From assembly GCA_049325275.1 (NCBI GenBank), contig JBMOLU010000001.1:496001-560000 (forward strand): a stretch of 64,000 bases of DNA, written 5' to 3'. The notes beneath the pieces were generated by a model, which saw only the letters and a program-made list of their open reading frames with translations, was not told the DNA's origin and did no database searches. A program made the translations under genes and the position numbers. Source of the DNA: CAIQJJ01 sp049325275 (GTDB lineage: Bacteria; Chloroflexota; Anaerolineae; Anaerolineales; UBA4823). Shown one piece after another: positions 51,337 to 59,152 of this stretch (its first letter is position 1; each line of letters opens with the position of its first letter).

Positions 51337-51362
51337 AAACGGAAGCGCATTGCAAAAGTTAC
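51337..51362 (-). promoter_or_regulatory. Predicted ECF-sigma promoter of the TadE/TadG genes
   Basis: Minus strand: GTAAC, exactly 16 nt, CGTTTTAC then TGG. The same pair of boxes with the same spacing precedes the ECF sigma gene and the TadE-Calx-beta gene. Confidence 0.7.
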
Positions 51363-51436
51363 ACTTTGGGCAAATCATTTTGCGGAATTTCCCTTGCACT
51401 TTTGAAAAGTTCGGCGCGCGAACGTGACACCAGGCG

Positions 51437-51482
51437 CCGACAACAAACCAGCGGCGCTGCAGCGCCGCTGGTTTGTTGTCGG
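51437..51482. terminator. Perfect 46-nt palindrome, probable transcription stop
   Basis: Two 23-nt arms with no mismatch, centred on CTGCAG at 51457-51462. It lies 30 nt after the stop of the 794-residue secreted protein (minus strand) and upstream of the TadE promoter. No T run follows, so it may instead be a barrier or protein site. Confidence 0.5.
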
Positions 51483-51512
51483 GAGGCTTCACCGGCCTGT
51501 TTGCCTGTTTTC

Positions 51513-53897
51513 TCAACGCAAAATCAGGGGCAAATAGGTAAACCGGGGCCGCAGGGCATTGCCATAGCCCGTAAAGCTGGTTTGTAGAAGCGTGCTGGCG
51601 TTGACGGTGGTCAGGAAGATCATCGGCTCGGTGGCAAAGCTGCCGTCCACGCCCACTTCGGCGTAGTAGAGGTGGGCGTTCCAACGGTTATCCATCCAGG
51701 TCAAGATGGCGCTGCCACCCCGGCCGCGCGTGATGGAAACGTAGTCGGCGGGGCGCGGGATCAGATCAGGGTTGGTGACCAGCGTTGGGGCAGTCATCGG
51801 CGTGAAGCTGGCGCTGTCGAGAATGGCGTACGCGATCTGGCCGCGCTCGATATCGGTCCAAGCGAGCATCACCGCGCCGCCCGCAAGCTGGACTACGTCG
51901 GCGCGCGTACCGGCGGCGTCGGCCAGGCTGGTTTGCGCCTTTTGCACCTGCCCACCGCTATCCAGCACGGCGAAGGCAATTGCATAGCTTTTACCAACAT
52001 CGTCGAAGAGCGTGTAGGCGATGAAAGTGCGGTTATCGCGCAGTACCGCCAACGCCGGGTAAGAATAGAGCGACTGGTTGGGCGTGCTGGCCGTCAGGGC
52101 GGTAGGCCCAAGCACCTGCGTTCCGTCGGAGGCGTAAACGGCGTACCAGATATTGCTGAGCGTGCCCTGGGCGCTCAGCTTTTCGTCGGACCAGGCCAAA
52201 ATGAAACGGTTATCCGCGGTGGCAGCGATACGGGGGGAATAGAAGTAAGGCACGTCCAGGGTGTTGGTGGCGCGCCAGCTGGTGTTGCCGGTCACGTTCA
52301 CCTGCGAACCGGCTACCGGCTGCCCGTTGGCGAGCAGGCGGGAGAAGTAGATATTGTCGTTGGTCCCCTGCGCCGGATCGAAGATCTCGCGGTACCAGAT
52401 CGCCCCGATCGTGCCGTCGGGCGTGGCAACCATCATCGGCGAGCGGTCTCGGGTGGACACGTCCAGAGCGTTGTTGTCGGTCAGGTAGCTGGACGGGAAG
52501 ACCAACCCACCACCGGGGTCGAAGAGAGCGTACTGCACGTTGGTGTGGAGGACGAACTGGCTGCCGACCTGTTTGCTCTGGTTGATTTCCCACGTGAAGG
52601 CGTAGTTTTGCCGCAGGAGCGAGAGCGACATATTGCTGCCCGGGAAAGATGAGTCGACGTTGGCGATCACCGTTGCCCGTTCGTCGTAGAGGCCGATATG
52701 CAGGCTGTTGTCGGCGTAGGCCTGGGCAAAAGGCGCCGGCAGGGCGACTTGAATTTGCGACGTGGCCGTCTTGGATGCCTCGTTTTTCGACTGCGCCGTG
52801 AATGTGATGGCGCCGTACGAAACGGCGCCGGCCTGTGCAGCCTGCACGCGCACCGTCAGGGTGAAGGTATCCCCCTGGGCCAGGCTGCCCGTGTCCGGCC
52901 GGCCGTCTGCGTCGCTATCACCCAATGCGGTCGCACCATCTGCCGACCAAAAGCTGGTCGACCAACCGGTTTGCGAGGTGGCCGCTGAAAGGTTGAAAAC
53001 ATCGCTGAGTTTTGCCGGATCGTCACCGGTGTTGCGTAAAGATACCTGGAAATCGGCCTGTCCGCCGTCGGCAAACTTGCCCTGCAGCAAAGGCAGCGCC
53101 TTGAGGCGCGAAGCCTTTTCCGGGCGGGTAAAGAGGACGGCATCCCCGGCCGCCGGGAGGGCGTTATAGAAGGCCAGCAGGCCGTCCACGCCATCCATGT
53201 CTTCCATCCCCACGCTGTTTTCAGCCGCGTAGCCGGGCGGCAGGGTGAGCGTTTGGTACTGAAAAGCGATATTGCCCGTATCGTACAAGATGACTTCGAA
53301 GGTCAGCACAACATCCTCGACGCCGAGAATGCCTACCCGGTACCACTCGACGACCGCATAGCCGGCTCCCGCATCCGCATGGTAGTAGACGACCCCGTCG
53401 GGGTTATCGTAGCTGGGCCCGAGCGTCAGGTTCGCCCACAAGGGCGCGATGTAATTGTTGGGAATCGGATTTTGGGGAATGGGGACATTGCTGCGGCTGT
53501 TGCTGCCGCCGCCAAAGCTCACCATGCCGTTCGAGTTGATGTAGATTTCGCGGTAGGTGTTTTCGTAAAAGGGGAAGTCGAAACCCAGGTCGTAAGGCCC
53601 CTGAAAGTCGTTGTCGGTGTCGGTAAAAACTTGCGTGACGCCGACCTGGCCGTGCAGCTCGCGCCAGTCGTAGGCGGCCGCGCTGCGGGTATAGCCGAAG
53701 TGATCGGTCGTGGCGGCCGTCGCTTCATCGACGGCCGCTATCATCGCCGGCCAGGTACGATCGTCTCGATCGCCGCCCTTTTCAGCGGGCGCAGCCGGGG
53801 TAGGCAGAAGGACGCCGGCGTGCACCGGCTCAGATTGCAAACGCAGGGCGAATGCCCCAAGGATCAAGACCAGGGAAATCAAAAAACGGGTTTTCAT
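51513..53897 (-). CDS. Large secreted beta-rich protein ending in YLPLILR
   Basis: 794 residues; AGGAGG 5 nt before ATG 53897. Signal peptide at 1-27 (L-I-S-L-V-L-I-L-G-A-F-A-L ... V-H-A). About 75-235 is a beta-sandwich region with D-L-G-F-D-F-P-F-Y and I-N-S-N-G-M-V-S-F-G-G, a pattern seen in secreted proteins of Chloroflexota and related groups. About 260-395 is immunoglobulin-like. About 440-770 is a repetitive propeller-like region (I-A-A-T-A-D-N-R-F-I-L-A-W-S-D, W-Y-A-V-Y). The C-terminus R-F-T-Y-L-P-L-I-L-R is a short hydrophobic tail. No ligand known. It lies between the TadE pair and the TadE-Calx gene. Confidence 0.82.
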   Translation of the reverse strand: MKTRFLISLVLILGAFALRLQSEPVHAGVLLPTPAAPAEKGGDRDDRTWPAMIAAVDEATAATTDHFGYTRSAAAYDWRELHGQVGVTQVFTDTDNDFQGPYDLGFDFPFYENTYREIYINSNGMVSFGGGSNSRSNVPIPQNPIPNNYIAPLWANLTLGPSYDNPDGVVYYHADAGAGYAVVEWYRVGILGVEDVVLTFEVILYDTGNIAFQYQTLTLPPGYAAENSVGMEDMDGVDGLLAFYNALPAAGDAVLFTRPEKASRLKALPLLQGKFADGGQADFQVSLRNTGDDPAKLSDVFNLSAATSQTGWSTSFWSADGATALGDSDADGRPDTGSLAQGDTFTLTVRVQAAQAGAVSYGAITFTAQSKNEASKTATSQIQVALPAPFAQAYADNSLHIGLYDERATVIANVDSSFPGSNMSLSLLRQNYAFTWEINQSKQVGSQFVLHTNVQYALFDPGGGLVFPSSYLTDNNALDVSTRDRSPMMVATPDGTIGAIWYREIFDPAQGTNDNIYFSRLLANGQPVAGSQVNVTGNTSWRATNTLDVPYFYSPRIAATADNRFILAWSDEKLSAQGTLSNIWYAVYASDGTQVLGPTALTASTPNQSLYSYPALAVLRDNRTFIAYTLFDDVGKSYAIAFAVLDSGGQVQKAQTSLADAAGTRADVVQLAGGAVMLAWTDIERGQIAYAILDSASFTPMTAPTLVTNPDLIPRPADYVSITRGRGGSAILTWMDNRWNAHLYYAEVGVDGSFATEPMIFLTTVNASTLLQTSFTGYGNALRPRFTYLPLILR

Positions 53898-54044
53898 GGA
53901 AGCCTCCTCAGGTGCTTCTGGGAAAGAAGGGGAAAGGACAGCGAACAGCGGAATGGCTCTTTCGCCTTCGGCAAGGAACCGGTTTAATTATAGGAGAAAA
54001 GAGTTCTGTACAAATTACAGATCGGATAAGCGCGCCAAGAAGCG

Positions 54045-54092
54045 ACCGGGGCGCCAACCCGCCGACACTGCTCGGCGGGCAAGCGCCCCGGT
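54045..54092 (-). terminator. Two-stem hairpin after the TadE-Calx-beta gene
   Basis: ACCGGGGCGC pairs with its complement (10 bp), enclosing a second 8-bp stem CCCGCCGA/TCGGCGGG. It lies 30-80 nt past the stop at 54123. No T run is present. Confidence 0.55.
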
Positions 54093-54122
54093 TACAGGCT
54101 AGAAACTGGAAACCCGGTGAGG

Positions 54123-56771
54123 TTAGTGTGTGCGGCTGGTCGAAACCGTGCAGCCGTTGTTGAAGGTTACGGTGACGTAGTCCGAAGCGCTGGTTTGCAG
54201 GGGCGATTTCGAGAACAAGAAGCTCAACATTTTGACCAGCCCGCTGCCGATGGTGCGGTCGTTGGCAGTTCCTTTCCAGCTGCCGCTCAACGTGGCCGGC
54301 GAGTTGCCGACGTCGGTCTGCCAAATCCTGTTATTGCCCAGATAGACCGTTTTCAAGGTCTGCTCGGTGGGGATGTCGTACCAGGAGATGACGATCGATT
54401 CGATTTTTACGGCGATATTGCTCGGGTTCGACACGGTGATGTCCAACTGCGAGTCGGTGGGGATGGGCATCGTCCCCAGCGACGGGCACAGGTCGTTCTC
54501 TTCGATGGTGTAGGTGGCCGTGGCCGTTCCGAGGGTTGCGTTGACGGCCGAGCTCATGGTAAAGGAGACGGTTTCGTTCGGTTCGCCGTAGATATTGTCG
54601 TCGATCACCGTCAGGGTGATCTGGCTCTTCAAGCTTCCGGCCGGGATGCTGATCATATTGTTCGGCGTGTGGGTGTAATCGACGCCGCTGGTGGCCGTGC
54701 CGCCTGCCGTGAAGTGGACGACGACGACGTTACTCGAGGGATTGGTCAATTCCACGTCCACCAAAACTGTGGCCAACGATTCGGAACCGGATGCCTGGTA
54801 GGAAGGGTTGATGTGAATGTTGACCACGGGCATCGAGTCATCGTCGGCGATCTGCGCCGTGTGTTGGATCAGGTCGCCCAGGGTGGCGTTGGTTGCACCG
54901 CTCAGATTGAGAACGACGGTCTCGATATCGGTTTCGTCCAACGTATCATTGATGAGGGCGATGTCGATATTGGCCGTCAACTCGCCGGCAGGGATGATCA
55001 CCGAGCTGCCGGGCAGGGTGTAATCCTGGCCGGCGGTCGCCGTGCTGCGGCCGTCGACGGCAAAAGAAACGGTCACATCCTGGGTCCACAAGTTGCTGAG
55101 CTGCACCGCGACCGGCAGGGTGCCGCTGCTTTCCAACTGCGACGTGCCGGTGGCGGCGGCAAACGAAACCTTGGGTTGCGAGACGCCGTCGGCGATCGTC
55201 AGCGTGTGAATCGACGGGCTGCCTTTGGTAGCGTTGGTGGGTGTGCCCATGGTGAAGATAACCGTCTCACCCGGCTGGCCGTTCGTCGTTTCGATGATGC
55301 CGTCATTGACCAGCGTGACCACGATATCGGCGCTCACCGCGCCCGCAGGAACGACCAACGTGTCGTTCGGCGTCTGCGTAAAGTCGACGCCGCCCGATTC
55401 CGCCGAGCCGGTGATGGCGAAGGGCACCGAGACCGCCCGGCTCGTGGCCGCCGAAAGGTTGACGGTCACATTCACCGTGCCGAGCGCCTCGCCGGCAGTC
55501 TGCTCGGCCAGGGCGAAGGAGACCACGGGCGGGTCGTCGTTGTCGGTGATGGTGATATCCTGGTAGTCGGGCGCGCTGCGGACGGCGTTGACCGGATCGC
55601 CGATGTGCAGGGTGAAGGCTTCACTGTCTTCATCGAGCGTGTCGTCGACGACCTGCACGAAAAGGCTTGCCTCGAGGCTGCCGGCCGGGATCGTCACCGA
55701 ACCGCTCACCAGGTTATAGTCGACGCCATTGGTCGCAGGCGGGCTGCCGTCGGTGACGTAGAAGGGCACGACGACTTCCTTGCCCGAAACGGCCGTCAGG
55801 CCGACCGAAGCGCCCAACGTGCCGCCGTTTTCGTTCCAGGTTTGCTGCTGAGACATAAAGCGCACGTTGGGGCCGGCATCGTCATCGAGGATGATCAGCG
55901 TAAAGGGGTTCTTCGACCCCAGGTTTGCATTGTCCGGCTTGCTGAGGGTGATCACGATCGTTTCGTCGTTTTCGTCCAGCGAGTCGTTGTTGATCGCAAT
56001 GTTTACCTGGGCCGATTGCTGGCCGGCCGGGATGTGAAAGCGGCCTTCGCCGGAACAGTTGTTGTCGCAGGCGATGGAAAAATCGGCCCCATAGGTGGCC
56101 GAGCCGGAAACGCTGAAGGGCACGTAGACTTCGCTGGAGGAAGGGACGCTGATCGTGACCTGCAAATTCGTATAATTGCCGATCGGTTCGTTGGCCGTAA
56201 CCGCACCGCCGGTCGTGTCGAGATTGAATTCCACAATCGGGTTCCCGCCCCCGGGGGCCGGCGTGCCTTCGATCTCGACGTTGGTCAGGATCGTGCGTAC
56301 GGTGCTGGAACGCAACGTCATCGTCTGCAGCAGGCCGCCCAGCGGGACGATCGGCTGGAAGGTGGCCGCCACACCGATCTGGATGCGCATGCCCAGCCTG
56401 ACAGGTACCGTGGCCGGGCAGGTGGCCGAAATGACGGGCGTGCCGGGGCCGCTGTCATAGGTGATGGTGATGTTTTCGTCGGTGATAGGGGACAGGATGG
56501 CGCCTTTCTTGGCGGCTTCGCGAATGCCGGCGCAGTCCAGGTAGTGAGGCACCCCGCCGCCCACGTTCCCGGCGGCGGCGCCATAGCGGGCTGCGTTCCG
56601 GCTGGCGGTCGTCACCATGCTGTAGGTAGCCAGCAAGCGCCCGAACTCGACCATGCCGAAAATGATAAAGAGCAGCAGCGGCAGGATGAGGGCGAATTCG
56701 GTCAGCGTCTGGGCCTGCTCGGCCGGGTTCTTCGGGCTTGCTTTTCTCGTGAGGGGGGAGTTTGTGTTCAT
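54123..56771 (-). CDS. TadE pseudopilin fused to five Calx-beta domains
   Basis: 882 residues. Residues 18-58 are a TadE domain (Q-A-Q-T-L-T-E-F-A-L-I-L-P-L-L-L-F, then V-E-F-G-R-L-L and N-A-A-R-Y-G). About 60-170 is the usual TadE ectodomain. Five Calx-beta repeats follow near 176-295, 297-410, 411-525, 528-640 and 643-755, each with a G-V/Q-D-Y/F core, I-P-A-G, D-x-x-x-E-x-x-E and a D-D-D/N-D-D-type calcium edge. A C-terminal domain of about 125 residues ends in S-T-S-R-T-H. I know TadE and Calx-beta separately, not this long fusion. Likely a calcium-dependent fibre decorating the cell surface. It has an ECF-type promoter 47-72 nt upstream. Confidence 0.88.
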   Translation of the reverse strand: MNTNSPLTRKASPKNPAEQAQTLTEFALILPLLLFIIFGMVEFGRLLATYSMVTTASRNAARYGAAAGNVGGGVPHYLDCAGIREAAKKGAILSPITDENITITYDSGPGTPVISATCPATVPVRLGMRIQIGVAATFQPIVPLGGLLQTMTLRSSTVRTILTNVEIEGTPAPGGGNPIVEFNLDTTGGAVTANEPIGNYTNLQVTISVPSSSEVYVPFSVSGSATYGADFSIACDNNCSGEGRFHIPAGQQSAQVNIAINNDSLDENDETIVITLSKPDNANLGSKNPFTLIILDDDAGPNVRFMSQQQTWNENGGTLGASVGLTAVSGKEVVVPFYVTDGSPPATNGVDYNLVSGSVTIPAGSLEASLFVQVVDDTLDEDSEAFTLHIGDPVNAVRSAPDYQDITITDNDDPPVVSFALAEQTAGEALGTVNVTVNLSAATSRAVSVPFAITGSAESGGVDFTQTPNDTLVVPAGAVSADIVVTLVNDGIIETTNGQPGETVIFTMGTPTNATKGSPSIHTLTIADGVSQPKVSFAAATGTSQLESSGTLPVAVQLSNLWTQDVTVSFAVDGRSTATAGQDYTLPGSSVIIPAGELTANIDIALINDTLDETDIETVVLNLSGATNATLGDLIQHTAQIADDDSMPVVNIHINPSYQASGSESLATVLVDVELTNPSSNVVVVHFTAGGTATSGVDYTHTPNNMISIPAGSLKSQITLTVIDDNIYGEPNETVSFTMSSAVNATLGTATATYTIEENDLCPSLGTMPIPTDSQLDITVSNPSNIAVKIESIVISWYDIPTEQTLKTVYLGNNRIWQTDVGNSPATLSGSWKGTANDRTIGSGLVKMLSFLFSKSPLQTSASDYVTVTFNNGCTVSTSRTH

Positions 56772-56817
56772 CGTTTCACCATAAAAAAGATAACTTCAAG
56801 CGGCCATTCACCAGGTA

Positions 56818-56843
56818 GAACGTATTTTTATTGCGATTGTTAC
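56818..56843 (-). promoter_or_regulatory. Predicted ECF-sigma promoter of the TadE-Calx-beta gene
   Basis: Minus strand: GTAAC, exactly 16 nt, CGTTCTAC then CTGG. Matches the motif at 51337-51362 and 58714-58739. Confidence 0.7.
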
Positions 56844-56946
56844 GTTTTCGGCAAAGAGAAATGCACGCTTTCGCCTTGCAGTTCCGTTAGCGCCGGCCGG
56901 GCCTCCGAAACAGCCTCCGGTTTAGCAGGCTCGACCGGCGGATCAA

Positions 56947-56983
56947 AAATCGGGAGACACAACTTCGTTGTATCTCCCGATTT
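56947..56983 (-). terminator. Rho-independent terminator after the DUF5667 gene
   Basis: An 11-bp stem (AAATCGGGAGA / TCTCCCGATTT) extended by four pairs around a small loop, then TTTTT on the minus strand, 23 nt past the stop at 57006. Confidence 0.8.
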
Positions 56984-57005
56984 AGCGTTCTTTCAGCGAG
57001 GGGCT

Positions 57006-58133
57006 TTAGTCCTTGTCCTTGTCCTTATCCTTGTCTTCCTCCGTCGGTTCAGGTGCATCCGTAGGCTTTTCTTCCTTGGTTGGCTTTGGCTCGTCGGTCG
57101 GCTTCTCTTCTTTGGTCGGCTTGGACGTGTTCGTCGGCTTGTCGGTCTTGGTGGCTTTCAACGCCTGGGTCGGTTTAGGCGTGCTGGTCAGCTTGTCGGT
57201 CTTGGTGGCCTTCGGTTCCTGAGTCGGTTTCACGGTGCGGGTGGCCTCCTCGCTGGGCGTCACGGCAGTCGCCGTGCTGCCAACCGCAGGATTCGGCGAG
57301 GCCACCGACTGCGTAGGCGGTTTCGCCCGGGTGGGTTCGAGCGTCTCCAACGTGACGACAATCTCATGCACCGTTTTGCGGTTCCGGTCGTTTGCCGCCA
57401 CGATCTGCTCGAGCGCCGGGTTAACCCCACCGGGCGAGATTTCCATCATCAATGCCAGGCTGGTGCTCTGCTGGTCGAGGCCAGCGGCTACCCAACGCGA
57501 AAGGGCCACGCCGCGTTCCGTGTCCACCGTGGCCACGGCTTCTACCAACTGAATGGCCGCTTGAGTCTGGCGCTCGTAACGGGCAATGGCCCGATCGATA
57601 TATGCCGTTTCGCCATCCAGCAACATCTGCTCGATTTCATTGACACGCCGGTCGGCGAACTGCATATACAGGCGTGCATCGCCCTCATCGCTCAACGACG
57701 CCACCAACTGCAAGTCTTCGAGAGCAGCTTTTGCCGGATAGAGCGTTTCCCCCGGCAGTGCGTGTGCAGCGCTGGTCGAAAGGCTCCTGCCCCCCAATAC
57801 CGCGAGGAAAAAAGTCAAAATCATGAGGCTGAGCGCGATAGGCACCACAATCGGCCGGTGGCGCGTCCCCAGCAGCCTGTCCCAAAACGCTGCCCGCGCC
57901 GGCGCCCGCCTGACTTCACGCACCAAACGCTGCCGCGAGGCCGCCACGAAGCCCGGCCGCGGGTCCAGGATGGGGGCGCGAGTGCTGAGCCACTGCGCCG
58001 CCTCCAAAAGCGGCCGCAGTTCGTCCGCCACCTGGGGATAACGTGCCAGCGTGGCATCCAATGCGCCCGGATGCGTTTCCAACTCTTCCAGGCATACCGC
58101 TAAAATTTCGTCGAAACTTAACTTCCTGTTCAT
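57006..58133 (-). CDS. DUF5667 membrane protein, probable partner of the ECF sigma factor
   Basis: 375 residues; ATG 58133 overlaps the sigma stop as ATGA. About 1-90 is a cytoplasmic helical region like an anti-sigma domain (F-D-E-I-L-A-V-C-L-E-E-L-E). One membrane helix at about 95-115 (I-V-V-P-I-A-L-S-L-M-I-L-T-F-F-L-A-V-L). About 125-225 is the DUF5667 domain (L-P-G-E-T-L-Y-P-A-K, L-Y-M-Q-F-A-D-R-R-V-N-E-I-E). The tail from about 265 is Thr/Pro/Lys/Glu-rich, ending D-K-D-K-D-K-D. Coupling to the sigma gene suggests it senses a surface signal and holds the sigma factor; this is inference. Confidence 0.83.
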   Translation of the reverse strand: MNRKLSFDEILAVCLEELETHPGALDATLARYPQVADELRPLLEAAQWLSTRAPILDPRPGFVAASRQRLVREVRRAPARAAFWDRLLGTRHRPIVVPIALSLMILTFFLAVLGGRSLSTSAAHALPGETLYPAKAALEDLQLVASLSDEGDARLYMQFADRRVNEIEQMLLDGETAYIDRAIARYERQTQAAIQLVEAVATVDTERGVALSRWVAAGLDQQSTSLALMMEISPGGVNPALEQIVAANDRNRKTVHEIVVTLETLEPTRAKPPTQSVASPNPAVGSTATAVTPSEEATRTVKPTQEPKATKTDKLTSTPKPTQALKATKTDKPTNTSKPTKEEKPTDEPKPTKEEKPTDAPEPTEEDKDKDKDKD

Positions 58134-58696
58134 TGCTCACTATCCTTGCTGTTTTCCAACAGCTTTCGCAATGCGGCCAACGCCCGGTGCTGCAAAACGC
58201 GCACCGCCCCATCCGACTTACCCATCACCGCGCAAGTTTCTTCTACCGATAATTCACTGATAAAACGCAACGTCAACACGGTGCGGTAATCTTCACTCAA
58301 CTGTTGCATGGTTTGCCTTAGCTTCTGGCTCTCCAGTCGTGCGCTGAACGCTTCGCCAGGCCCGGCGCTGTGATCGGGGAGGACGATCTCGTCGATATCA
58401 TCTTCCTGGACGTTGCGCGTGCGGCGGTAGAAGTCGATCAGGGCGTTGCGCGCCACGCGCAGCAAAAAGGCAACGAAGGGAACTCCTTGCTCGCGGAATT
58501 TGGGCAGCGAGCGCCAGGCACGTAAAAACACATCTCCGGTGATATCCTCCGCGTCCAGGCGGTTGCTGAGATGCGAGTACAAGAAACGGAAAACTGCCTG
58601 GGCATGACGTTCATAAAGCTCACCAAATGCTTCGGCATTGCCGTCTTGCGCTCTGTAGAGCAGTTCGGCGTCAGATGCGTCTTTCCAGTGGAGCAT
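58130..58696 (-). CDS. ECF-family RNA polymerase sigma factor
   Basis: 188 residues from ATG 58696 (a GTG one codon earlier is possible). Region 2 (about 8-75): A-F-G-E-L-Y-E-R-H, D-A-E-D-I-T-G-D-V-F-L-R-A-W. Region 4 (about 125-180): L-R-F-I-S-E-L-S-V-E-E-T-C-A-V-M-G-K-S-D-G-A-V-R-V-L-Q-H-R-A. No region 3, as expected for ECF factors. Its own upstream region carries the GTAAC-16-CGTT motif 18-43 nt before the ATG, so it is probably autoregulated. Confidence 0.92.
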   Translation of the reverse strand: MLHWKDASDAELLYRAQDGNAEAFGELYERHAQAVFRFLYSHLSNRLDAEDITGDVFLRAWRSLPKFREQGVPFVAFLLRVARNALIDFYRRTRNVQEDDIDEIVLPDHSAGPGEAFSARLESQKLRQTMQQLSEDYRTVLTLRFISELSVEETCAVMGKSDGAVRVLQHRALAALRKLLENSKDSEQ

Positions 58697-58713
58697 CACG
58701 TCTTCATCCTGTA

Positions 58714-58739
58714 AAACGAAAGTGGTTGCATTTTGTTAC
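58714..58739 (-). promoter_or_regulatory. Predicted autoregulated ECF promoter of the sigma gene
   Basis: Minus strand: TGTAAC, 16 nt to CGTTTTAC then AGG. The predicted start leaves a leader of about 10 nt before ATG 58696. The core boxes are identical to those of the TadE gene. Confidence 0.75.
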
Positions 58740-58935
58740 AGTGGCAAGGCATTTTACCCGGTTTCCCGGCCCAGCTTGCCGATTTGTTTGTATCAACTGG
58801 TCTCTTTCCCATTGAAACCGGCAGGATCACCGGTATTGTACATTGTAAACGCACTTGGGATATTTGCACAAATTCACCTTTCACTTTGGTAAGCTTCTCA
58901 AAAACAGTAACTCGCAGCGTTTGCAAATTATTGCC

Positions 58936-58941
58936 TTATAA
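58936..58941 (+). promoter_or_regulatory. Candidate -10 element for the second glycan cluster
   Basis: TATAAT on the plus strand, about 190 nt before ATG 59128. The -35 region is poor. The rest of the 427-nt gap shows no other gene except the short reading frame at 59087. Confidence 0.35.
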
Positions 58942-59086
58942 TGAAAATCATGAAGAAAGTGTGAAATACCTCTGAGCAGCAGGGTACATCGCCTCTCAAT
59001 CATCCAGCGAAACAGACTTTTGAAGTCTCACCCGCTGTTTCGAGAAGTTACGAGCACCCCACCTTACGAGAGGAGCGTGAACAAGC

Positions 59087-59152
59087 ATGAACGATAACAA
59101 GAAGAAAGCAACACCGGAGACGGCCACATGCGTGCTTTTGCGTCTTTTTTGA
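59087..59152 (+). CDS. Possible 21-codon leader reading frame overlapping the GT39-like start
   Basis: ATG 59087 with GAGGAG about 11 nt upstream encodes a Lys-rich 21-residue peptide whose stop (59150) lies 25 nt inside the next gene, in a different frame. It could couple translation or be chance. Weakly supported. Confidence 0.25.
   Translation: MNDNKKKATPETATCVLLRLF

Noticed and set aside
54117..58103. A 1328-codon plus-strand open frame antisense to the TadE-Calx-beta and DUF5667 genes
   Set aside because: The translation is Arg/Gly/Asp/Val-rich without domains, and the opposite strand encodes clear families over the same span. It is a by-product of GC-rich codon use, although its length, including across the intergenic gap, is striking.
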